DNA of 64,000 bases from Saturnia japonica (lineage: Eukaryota; Arthropoda; Insecta; Lepidoptera; Saturniidae): the NCBI GenBank assembly GCA_033032175.1, contig CM065313.1, positions 1,321,227 through 1,385,226 on the forward strand. Reading direction: 5' to 3'. The notes under the pieces are model-generated. The model saw nothing but the letters and a program-made list of their open reading frames with translations, did no database searches and had not been told where the DNA came from. Shown here one piece after another: positions 9,877-18,480 of this stretch; the first letter of the stretch is position 1; each line of letters starts with the position of its first letter. The position numbers and the translations under genes are program-made.

Positions 9877-11255
9877 ATGCCGTCTTGTGTTGTTCCTACA
9901 TGTAAAAATGCTGCAGGGATTATAAAAAAACAGGATGGGATCACATTTCATCTGTAAGTAGCGCATTCTAAAGTATATTTATTTAATTGTTTAATTTATT
10001 TTACATTTAGTAAATGACGCGTCCATTTTTTAAGTGTTGCCATTTTATTTTCGTCGAAAATTTTACCCATTTATTTTTTTAATACTCGTGTAGAATACTT
10101 ACTATTTTTGTGTATATAGAACCTTTGTAACTTTAGTTTCCCTGCTGATGAAAATAGAAAATCGGACTGGATGAAAGTCATACAAAGAGCACGGCTAGAT
10201 GAGTTTTGGAAACCATCAAACCGGAGCGTACTTTGCTCAATTCACTTTGAAGCGCAATATTTTTATGATACTAAAGGTGGTTTGAATAGACTGAAGAAAG
10301 CAGCTAATCCAACTAAGGTAGATATAGTCATAATAATTACTATATTTATATTGTATCCCTTCTGGTGAAAATGTTTGTCATGTATTTTGAAGTAAGGTTT
10401 TGGTCCACATATATATATATATATGCTCACGCCTGTAATCCCCGAAGGAGTATGCAAAGGTATAACAAGTATGCCCACTTTTCGTCGAGCTTATCCGTCC
10501 CTCATCGTGATAAGGGGCGAGCCTAAACCGGGCGCAAATTTCAGATTCCGGGCTAATGAAACTTTGGTGAATTAAATATATGAATAATCTAATACTAACG
10601 TTCTATTTCACTATTTGGCCTTGACACCAGAATTTTCCGAGTTACACATAGAAACGTCTAAACCTTCGACATCGGAAAATGTGCGTACCCACCTATGATA
10701 ATAATGTTTAATTTTTTTTAATAATATTGAAGGCAAACAAGGCACTTATTCGATATACTTATTTACAAGTAAATTAATGTAGTAAATAAACACCAGTAGT
10801 AACAGTAATGTAAAATAAACTAAGTAAGGCCCATGGACATTTGCAAGCTCAGGCACAAAGTGCTATTACTAATGCGTTTCCATCCGTGTCATGTCATGCC
10901 TTGTACAGCAGAAATATTCTGTATTTAATTAAAGTTTTTGTTAATCTATTACATGATACAACAACATACAACTTAAGGTTTTTCATTTCAGGTTACACAA
11001 CCACAATCTCCTGCGCAATCGAACTCAGAGATCGGTGATGTCAATATTTCTGATTTGGAATCTGTGTTTGATACGCCCAGAAAGGTCAAACTTAAATCTC
11101 AATTACGACGAAAACAATTATTTTGTGAACAACATGTTCGACGTATGAAAACATTACAACAAAAATACAACAGACTTGCCAAGAAGTACGAATCTTTAAA
11201 AAGTATATTAAAAAAATTAAAAAGCAATCGCTACATTGACGACGATGTGTTATAA
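9877..11255 (+). CDS. THAP-domain zinc-finger protein with C-terminal coiled coil
   Basis: Exons 9877-9953, 10137-10317 and 10992-11255 give a continuous frame of about 173 residues, with GT-AG splice sites (CT|GTAAGTA, TTTAG|TT, AAG|GTAGAT, TTTCAG|GTT). Residues 1-86 form a THAP domain, a DNA-binding C2CH finger: C4-x4-C9, 49 residues, C59-x2-H62, with W37 and FP at 27-28, and RLKKAANPT near its end where the family usually has an AVPT motif. The last exon holds an acidic/serine linker, then a basic coiled-coil segment (LKSQLRRKQLF to LKSILKKLKS), ending YIDDDVL. THAP proteins are often transposase-derived or transcription factors; no transposase domain follows here. A possible extra exon at 10631-10680 (FSELHIETSKPSTSEN) cannot be joined in phase at its 5' side, so the middle is uncertain. 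An AATAAA lies at 11528. Start is the first ATG before the finger. Confidence 0.75.
10424..10560 (+). repeat. SINE-like dispersed repeat within the THAP gene intron
   Basis: GCTCACGCCTGTAATCCCCGAAGG, CCCACTTTTCG, GGGGCGAGCC and the following GGGC...TTCAGATTCCGGGCT follow the order of a short repeat that I recall as common in lepidopteran genomes. It lies in the intron after the second coding exon, directly after an (AT)n run at about 10408-10423. Not found elsewhere in this window. Confidence 0.4.
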
Positions 11256-12002
11256 GACATGTGTTATAAGACTACCCCAAAAAGTGGGAAACCGCTCCCG
11301 AGCTAGCAACATTATGCGTATGGGAAGTGGGGCAGGTGCGGGACGTACGTATTGTTTTTGGACACAGTGCAGCATATGTAATTATTCTTGAACGCGGCTT
11401 CTGGTTTGTTCTGTATTCTGAGAATAATGTATAAAAATCGTACGATTAGAACGATTTAGAACGAACAGTTTAGAGTGTGGTCTGATGATTCATTACCATA
11501 CAAATATTATGATAATATTTTATAGACAATAAAAATACATTATCACTATATACAATATAACTATTGTGCCAATGTATCTTTTCTATGTGCTATTCTACAG
11601 TACTTACATTTGGCAGCTAAATTTTATAACGTGCATTTCTCACACTTGAAATTGGCGAAATTGCCTACACAGGCAAATATACAAAAAAAAAAAAAAATAA
11701 CTAGATAAAAGAACAGATTCTAGAATGTGGTTATATGTAATTTATATGAGTAATTTTTATGAGTAATTTTTATCGACAATGTGAGTGTAAAATATATAAT
11801 ATGTATTAAAAATACTCCGTAGCAACCCTAAGTCATTTCACGGTGACATGAAAACATCAAAAGGGGTCTCGTGATGGATGGAGCGGTCATAATTGACTGT
11901 ATCTAGCGGTAATGAATCGTGCATAATGAAAAATGATCACATTTGTCATGATCTCCCACTCCCAGCAATGATACACAGTAGTCGAGTAAGAAATATTCAT
12001 TT
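11256..12002. other. Non-coding stretch (3' flank of THAP gene)
   Basis: Includes the probable 3' untranslated region with AATAAA at 11528-11533. Two near-identical lines TATGAGTAATTTTTAT at about 11746-11772 form a short tandem repeat. No other gene seen. Confidence 0.5.
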
Positions 12003-12275
12003 TTACCCGACTGCGAAAAAGAAGGGTAATGTTTTTCGAGAGTATGTATGTATGTATGTCTATTTCTCTGGCGCGCTCTGCATCCTAAACGGCCTGAAGG
12101 ATTTTATCATACGAGGTGTCGTTAGATTCGTATTATTTGTGATAATGACATAAGCTCTATAACATTTAATTACGACCTCTAGGAAACAAATAAAAAGTAA
12201 AATTAGAAAAATATTTTTTTTTTGTCGTGTTTTTTTTTTGTTGCGTTCGGTTTTTTATTTCCTTTTTAATAAATT
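12003..12275 (+). mobile_element. MITE-like element, family A copy 2
   Basis: Opens TTACCCGACTGCGAAAAAGAAGGG, contains (ATGT)n then CTATTTCTCTGGCGCGCTCTG, and closes TTGCGTTCGGTTTTTTATTTCC. The 86-residue open frame that overlaps it (11893-12153) is not protein coding; the corresponding frame is not kept in the other copies. Confidence 0.65.
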
Positions 12276-12911
12276 TTTTTTCTGTATATCAACAAATCAA
12301 TGTGATATTTGAATAGTTGAATACTAAGATAAAATATTTAATAAAAATGATTTGGAACTGAAAAAAATAATAATATGAAAGACATTATTTCCTAAAGAGA
12401 GTAATATAGCTTTATTTTTTTGAAACTGTTCGTATAAAATAAATTCTATTGTTATGCATTGAAAACATCAGAGGCTTATGTTAAATATCTAGAAAAGCTC
12501 ATTAGAACAAAAGCCACAGGTAAATAAGTACTCATGTGCGAAAATGTGAATCATAGTTTTATAGTTTATCTACTACTGTACGTAAAGGTAAGCATAGTGC
12601 AATCCAAATTTAAAGGAAAAGGTAACCACCGAGAGTTCTTAGATCTATCGCCAGTCGTTGCAGCTATGGTGACCTGCTCAAATGTCACTTCAGGTTATGT
12701 TTGAAGGGCTTTGAAGGGTTGATGTTGTTCCGAACTTCTCTGTTCGTGTCATGATGTTACCGAAAGTTGTGGCTACATAGCCCAAATCATGTGGTTCTAT
12801 TACGTAAGGGAGAAGAAGCGATTGGATTGAACGACCAAGATACCGACGATATGATACGTTTAGCGAAGGAATGTCATTATAAACTAAAGTAGCTATATGT
12901 AGTTAGCATCA
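12276..12911. other. Non-coding stretch
   Basis: No supportable gene. About 12590-12660 is an inverted copy of the LINE-tail-like repeat also seen at 5870-5995 and 17100-17245 (CAATCCAAATTTAAAGG, GGTAACCACCGAGAG). Confidence 0.5.
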
Positions 12912-13003
12912 TCTTCTATACAATTAATAAAATTGAAGTGTCTGTTTGTAATGCCAAAATAACAGCTTTTTACTAAATGCATATGAAAGTATATACGACA
13001 CAT

Positions 13004-13035
13004 CAAGGTGTCCAGAAAGGGTATCGGGTATTTGT
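13004..13035. repeat. Left terminal inverted repeat of the DD41D mariner
   Basis: CAAGGTGTCCAGAAAGGG and following bases, exact complement of the right end over 22 bases, then 2 mismatches in the next 3, then TATTTGT again matching. Confidence 0.85.
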
Positions 13036-13110
13036 AAGTTCAATGAAACAAAAATTATTTGTATGCAATAAAAAAGTTTATTGTTTATTATTAGCATATG
13101 AATTGGAGAA

Positions 13111-14190
13111 TTATTTGGAAAAGATGATGTTATCCAAATGATGACCGTTACGTTGCTGGCACTCTTCTAAACGGAAACGAAGATTGGCGATAACACGTTG
13201 ACACATAGCTATCGATATTGCTGCCATTTCTGACCTGATGTTTTGCTTTAACTGGGTTAGATTCGTCGGATTGTTTTGATAAACCTTACTTTTAAGGTAT
13301 CCCCATGCAAAATAGTCAAGCGGGCTAAGGTCGGTGCTTCTGGGAGGCCAGTTGATGTTACCCCTTCGCGAAATGACTTTATTAGGGAATAATTCGTTAA
13401 CAACTTCCATTGAGTCATTTGAGGAATGGCAAGTGGCCCCATCTTGCTGGAACCACGTTCTTGAGTTGAAACCTGCAAACTCCTGCAACTCTGGGACCAA
13501 AAAATTTCGCAACATATCGCAATAACGGTCACTATTCACATTAATTGCTCGGCCTCGTTGATCTTCATGAAAATAAGGACCAATTATGCCTTTAGCAGAC
13601 ATAGCGGCCCAAACAACGACCTTTGGGCTATGCAGGGGTCGTTCATGCTTTCGTCTCGGATTCTCCACTGCCCAGTACCGACAATTCTGCTTATTAACAT
13701 GACCATTCAGGTGAAAATTTGCTTCGTCACAGAACAGTATGTTGTTAAAGTTGTTAAATCGCTGCAGCATTTCGTTCGCAAAATTCAGTCGATTAGCATA
13801 GTCCGTATCCTTCAATTCTTGAACCAATTGAATTTTATAGGCTTTTAGATGTAAGTCTTTCTTTAAAATCGAATGTAAAGACGATTTTTTGATGTTCAAC
13901 GCTTGGCTTAGCTTTCGGATGGATAAAGACGGATTTTGACGAACCGACGCCTCAACTTCTTCAATTGTTTCTTCATCGCGAACTGAACGAGGACGACCAG
14001 AGTTTTGAATTTTAACTGTCGCACCTGTATTCTCGAACATCCTGATCCATTTCCTAATGCTATCGTTACTTGGCGCGTGGCGTGTACGATATTCCGCACG
14101 ATAGAGACGTTGAGCAGTCACTATTGAATCACCATTACGATAATACGCTCGTACGCAAAATGCGCGATGCGTCCCCGAGTACTGTTCCAT
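13111..14190 (-). CDS. Mariner transposase (DD41D), intact
   Basis: A cut-and-paste transposase of 359 residues, counted from the ATG at 14190 (MEQYSGTHRAFCVRAYY). The frame stays open 65 codons further upstream, to 14385, but that part runs through the inverted repeat into Helitron DNA, so the internal ATG is the likely start. The N-terminal third has two helix-turn-helix regions (family: paired-like DNA binding), joined by GRPRSVRDEET. The catalytic triad is visible as LFCDEANFHLNG, WFQQDGATCH and STDLSPLDYFAWG; 41 residues separate the second and third aspartates, the spacing of the rosa group, not the 34 of classical mariner. There are no stops or frameshifts and all three aspartates are kept, so the protein may be functional. 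It probably moves this element and shorter relatives. Confidence 0.88.
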   Translation of the reverse strand: MEQYSGTHRAFCVRAYYRNGDSIVTAQRLYRAEYRTRHAPSNDSIRKWIRMFENTGATVKIQNSGRPRSVRDEETIEEVEASVRQNPSLSIRKLSQALNIKKSSLHSILKKDLHLKAYKIQLVQELKDTDYANRLNFANEMLQRFNNFNNILFCDEANFHLNGHVNKQNCRYWAVENPRRKHERPLHSPKVVVWAAMSAKGIIGPYFHEDQRGRAINVNSDRYCDMLRNFLVPELQEFAGFNSRTWFQQDGATCHSSNDSMEVVNELFPNKVISRRGNINWPPRSTDLSPLDYFAWGYLKSKVYQNNPTNLTQLKQNIRSEMAAISIAMCQRVIANLRFRLEECQQRNGHHLDNIIFSK

Positions 14191-14284
14191 CGTGACTAAA
14201 ACTCCACAAAATGGCGGACGCCACGAACCCCTCCCCGCACCCTTTAGACGCCCCGTTTCGAATATGGCGCGAAAACAAATAGCT

Positions 14285-14306
14285 GATACCCTTTCTGGAC
14301 ACCTTG
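14285..14306. repeat. Right terminal inverted repeat of the DD41D mariner
   Basis: ACCCTTTCTGGACACCTTG region, exact complement of 13004-13025. Followed directly by TA. Confidence 0.85.
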
Positions 14307-14714
14307 TATAAACAAATAAGATTGTTTTTTTGTTTGTTCCGCGTAATCTCCGAAACAGTTGGAACGATTTTGACGGGACTTTCACTGGTAATTAGCTGAT
14401 GTGATAAGCAGTAATTTATACTACTTTTATTTTACAAAAAGAATTAGTGTTTCGCGCAAATAAAAAAAAAAGCTGATCATGGTGAATCAATTCGGGCGCT
14501 TAAATGGCTTACACTGAGCTGAGCTGAGTAAAATTAATGCACTACATAATTATAGGCATTAAAAAGACCCACAAAATAGTCCGGGAGAGTATAAATCTAT
14601 AATATCTTCTAAAGAACACCCATAATAAGCATTTTTGCCTTTAAAATAGCCGGGAGCGGGGTAGCAAGATTCGCGCGGGCATTCTGTAGTCCATGTGAGC
14701 ACGGGCACAGCTAG

Positions 14715-15483
14715 TGATTAATACAATGTAATAACTTACTTGTAAATCAGTAAAAAAAATTCAAAATTATATTTGCTTTTTTGTATTTTGTCAATGTAGT
14801 TGGCGCCTATAATAGGGTCGCATATCTTGTATTGTATTTAAAATTCATTGTAGAAATGGGTCAAGTATCAAATGAGCGCTGTTGGCGCTACTTTAATAAA
14901 TAAATGTTCAATTGTTATATTTAATTTAGGTACCTTTTTAGTCTATTCTACCATTTAAACATATCCATTTAATAGCCGCTGCAACAAAGAAAATTGAATA
15001 AATATACATCCGTGATACACCTACATCATTATTACAGGTAATTACAACAATATCGAACACAGTAACATTTCTCACAGCATAATTCATCAAAGCTGTCGAC
15101 AAGTTTATCGATGCGCCGCGGGTGGAAGCGAAATTTATCGACAACGATTTTCGACGCTTTATATAATGATGCTCGATTAATTTTATTGATTCCACGAACG
15201 TATGTGTATACTGGACCTATTATTATCAAGTGGCGTATCTGATTACATAGCCGTTAATCTGTTCAATATAAATGTCAAATGTATATTTATATTGTTAATT
15301 ATTTTCTTTATAAGGTTCGTTTTTAATAAAACTTTCGTAATTATTCTCAATTTAAAAGTTTTATTTAATAATCTTAAATCACAAAAATCGTAATGTTTAT
15401 TGTGATAGAATATATTTTATTACATAAATAATATAACAAAAAAGTAACTTTTTATTATTTGCTCTGGAGTTAAGGGCACTGTA
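14715..15483. other. Non-coding stretch, nothing recognised
   Basis: Overlapping short frames on both strands at 14938-15393 have no recognisable motif and are AT-rich chance frames. Confidence 0.5.
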
Positions 15484-16492
15484 CAGATTGTTTCCTATAA
15501 TAATAAGTTAACAATCCTAGTGCGTATGTTATATAAATTATATATTTATGTTAAATAATATGTGGTTCTGTCTGTACATATATAATTTTTGTAAATTTTT
15601 CGATAGGCGTGTTATACATGACACTGATGTCGAATATGTTTTTTTTTTCTATTTGTATTTCCGAATTTAACTCAAAAATGGCTTAACCGATTTTTATAAA
15701 ATTTTGTAGTTGGAAGCATATGTCGTTGGCGAATTGACAGGCTATAAGAATTTTTAATAAAACTATAAAATAGAATAAAAATAATTAATAAAATATCTTA
15801 CCGATTTTCATAAAATTTTATACATAGGAAGAATAAGTCATATCATAATTGATACGAGTAGGTATATAAAAACATAATTAAAAAAAAAAAATAATGCAAA
15901 ACCGTTTTCTGTAAAATATTGTTTCTGAGTAAATTCAGGGGAATGTTTAACACAAAAGTCATTTGTTTATTAGGTGTAATAAAAAGATTCAAAATTATAA
16001 ACATCATACGAGACAACTAAAAACATCTCCCATTACAACATAACCGATAAAACTTTAAACTTTAAAACGACAGCTTCAAATCAAAATTTATCGATACACA
16101 CGTATCGCAGACATTTTATTTAATCACGCGCGATTAATTTTATCGATATTATAACAGCCATTCCATACATTATTGAAATATTGAAGCCCATCTGTTGCGT
16201 CTCATCGTCAGATTTTCGAAAGGGGGTTCTTTGTTAATATGTATTTATTGTTGTTGGGGCTTGTCATGGCAATAAATTTAATTATTTAGTTTTTGTATGT
16301 TACAAGCTGATTGAACATGACAATATATTTGTCTGATGTTCCGTTGCAGTTTGCGATAGAATCCTGATGATGGCATAATAGATATGATCATAGCTGATGT
16401 TGAGTGATAGTTTATTCTAAGAGTAGAATCAAAATTTACTATCATAGCTAAAGTAAGAAGTATCTTTGGGGCAATTAATTGGTTTGGCGATT
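15484..16492. repeat. 1 kb direct repeat, copy 2
   Basis: Matches 1-1050 almost exactly from CAGATTGTTTCCTATAATAA to GGGGCAATTAATTGG. It lacks the extra 48 bases of copy 1 and has one added G near 15940. Upstream (GGGCACTGTA) and downstream (GCGATTAGACAACC) sequences differ from those of copy 1, so both ends of similarity are visible here. The sharp edges are typical of a transposed or duplicated unit. Confidence 0.85.
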
Positions 16493-16518
16493 AGACAACC
16501 AGACTGTCACAAACTATG

Positions 16519-17025
16519 CTAATAAATAAAATTGAACAGTCTATTTGTAATATCAATATGACAGCTTTTTAATAAATAAATATGACTGTACAAACAATAG
16601 ATTATAAAAAAATAAATTAGGTTTTGTCTGTCTGCCTGAATGTTTATTTCGGCTAATCTCCGAAACGGTTAGACCGATTCTGAGAGGATTTTCACTGGCA
16701 GATAGTTGATGTTATAAGGAGTAACATAGGCTACTATTATTAAAAAAAAAAGAATTAGGGTCCAGCGCAAATGCAAATTAACTCAGAAAGACGTCAATTT
16801 TGGGGCGCTTAAATGGCTTACGCAGAGTGAACCATAAGAGATATATCAAATTATTGCAGTAGTATGTATACACAATTGTATATCTTAAAAATACCTACAA
16901 AAAGTCAGCAAGAGCATAAGTCTATCTTTTAAGAATCACCCACAATAAGCATGTTTGTCTTTAAAATATCCGGGAGCGAGGGTAATATGATTCACATGTG
17001 GCCTGGTCGACGGTGTTCTGTAGTA
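16519..17025 (+). mobile_element. Helitron-like element, family B copy 2
   Basis: Begins CTAATAAATAAAATTGAACAG and keeps GGCTAATCTCCGAAACGGTTAG, GGATTTTCACTGGCAGATAG, GGGGCGCTTAAATGGCTTACG and TATCCGGGAGCGAGG. The CTAG terminus is not found; the match stops near GTGTTCTGTAG. It lies 26 bases from the end of the 1 kb repeat. Confidence 0.6.
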
Positions 17026-17562
17026 AATATTATGTTATAGTGATCCTCCTTATCATAAATATTCCACCTACTTGGGATGTCGGGTACTTCAAGCATAGCA
17101 TGAAGAGAAATTTATGCAGGCTGGAATGACAGTGGTGACCGTCGATGGATTAAGATTTCTCGGTGGTCACCATTGCCTTTGGATTGTGCTGTGCTCACCA
17201 TCAGGAATAGTACGGACAATTTGCCGTGTTTATTAAAAACATCAAAAAGCTGCCTAATGCCTATACAAACAGGATAGTATGTGAATGTGGTGTTAGACCA
17301 TTCAAATAAATATGAATATGCGAATTAGATCAACGCAGTTTATCTGTCTACAATATTATGATGTATTAGTTAAACAAGTGTCTGACACTCCGCGAACTGT
17401 GTCTGACACCGGATGATTTATTACTGAGATTGATGACACATGAAGTGACACGTCCGCGTTGAAATTCTATTCGGTTGAATTCCTATTAATGTTAAATACA
17501 GATTTTTCTAATGTTTTTATGTGTGGACGCTTGACTAAAGTCCATTTTGAAATTTTATTTTT
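17026..17562. other. Non-coding stretch with LINE-tail-like repeat
   Basis: About 17100-17245 (GTGACCGTCGATGG, CTCGGTGGTCACCATTGCC, CTCACCATCAGGAATAG, then TTTATTAAAAA) belongs to the same family as 5870-5995 and 12590-12660. Nothing else recognised. Confidence 0.5.
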
Positions 17563-17830
17563 ATTACCCGACTGCGAAAAAGGATGGTAATGTTTTTCGA
17601 GAGTATGTATATATGTATGTCTGTTTCTTTGACACGCTCTCTAGCCTACACTGCTGGATGGATTTTAGCATTCCTACGAGGTGTCGTTACATTCGTCTTA
17701 ATTGTGAGAGTGGCACTGGCTATATAATATCTAAGTGCAACATCTGGAAATCAAATAAAAAGCAAATATATGATTTTTAGACGAGTGATCTTGTCGCAGT
17801 CGGGTTTTTTTATATCCTTTTCCGACAAAA
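17563..17830 (+). mobile_element. MITE-like element, family A copy 3
   Basis: The clearest ends of the family: ATTACCCGACTGCGAAAAAGG at the left and TTGTCGCAGTCGGGTTTTTTTAT at the right, giving an 11-base inverted pair CCCGACTGCGA/TCGCAGTCGGG. Core GACACGCTCTCTAGCC and GGCTATATAATATC as in the other copies. The open frame at 17547-17780 is not coding. Confidence 0.7.
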
Positions 17831-18480
17831 AAAGTTAGCTTCTATTTTGACTATATTGTGACAGATTGTCAAGTGGAAGTAAGTAGCTTACATGGAGTTG
17901 TCGGATTTGAACCAATATCAATCAAAGTGGTGTCCCAAGGCACAGTAGTAGCACAGCGAAGTATCGCTGAGCCTATGAGTACAATTCACGTGCGGTAGAA
18001 TCGACACCTTCAGAAAACATGAAGCACTGTACCTACAATGTATTCTATCGCAGGCTAAGTCATAAAGATGTATGTGTTTGTCTCGATTCTTCGTTTCATA
18101 GAGTTTTAAATCACAAAGGTATTAAAGAAGTTTTCCCTCCAAAATTACGTTATTACGAGACATAAAAGGAAATCAGCTGTGATGATTTTGAGGAGTTTTC
18201 AATTCTTATGAAATGAAAATAGGACCACCATTGACGCACCCCCTATCAAATGAAAAAGAATCATCTAAATCGGTTTATACACAAAGAAGTTATGCCTGAA
18301 CATCGATAAAAAATACACATTCGAATTGTTTTTTTTTAATCGGTTAAAAAGTAACATGCCTGTTATTATTAGTATGCTAGTTTATGTCTACCCCCATATC
18401 AGTTAATATCCGTGATGGTACACCAAATAATCCCATTACTGTCGACTGTCACAGTACGAAAAAGTATTACGTGGCACCCC
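17831..18480. other. Non-coding stretch with family K repeat
   Basis: About 18170-18330 holds GATGATTTTGAGGAGTTTTC, CCCCTATCAAATGAAAAAG, ATCATCTAAATCGGTTTATA and AAAGAAGTTATGCCTGAACAT, matching 6880-7070. No gene. Confidence 0.5.

Larger units (their letters stand above)
13004..14306 (-). mobile_element. Full-length mariner element, DD41D (rosa-like) type
   Basis: Bounded by inverted repeats starting CAAGGTGTCCAGAAAGGG at 13004 and its complement ending at 14306. The outer 22 bases match exactly, and the pairing extends to about 32 bases with two mismatches. A TA flanks the right end; the left flank reads AT, so one copy of the expected TA duplication seems altered. It carries one intact transposase frame and sits inside the Helitron-like element 12912-14714. 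Confidence 0.85.
12912..14714 (+). mobile_element. Helitron-like element, family B copy 1, split by a mariner
   Basis: 5' end ATCTTCTATACAATTAATAAAATTG and 3' end GAGCACGGGCACAGCTAG followed by T fit the TC...CTAG, A|T insertion rule of Helitrons. Body motifs TAATCTCCGAAACAGTT, GACGGGACTTTCACTGG, GCGCTTAAATGGCTTA and AATAGCCGGGAGCG recur in the copies at 16519-17025 and, inverted, 25630-26693 and 45090-45510. The stretch 13004-14306 is a later mariner insertion, leaving about 500 bp of Helitron sequence. No Rep/helicase frame is present, so it is non-autonomous. Confidence 0.65.

Noticed and set aside
14191..14385. Extension of the mariner frame to an upstream ATG (424 codons in total)
   Set aside because: The extra 65 codons run through the inverted repeat into Helitron DNA; the transposase family begins at the internal methionine.
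1..16492. The 1 kb direct repeats as LTRs of one 16 kb retrotransposon
   Set aside because: No gag or pol lies between them; the interval holds a THAP gene and unrelated nested elements, and the repeat ends are not TG...CA.
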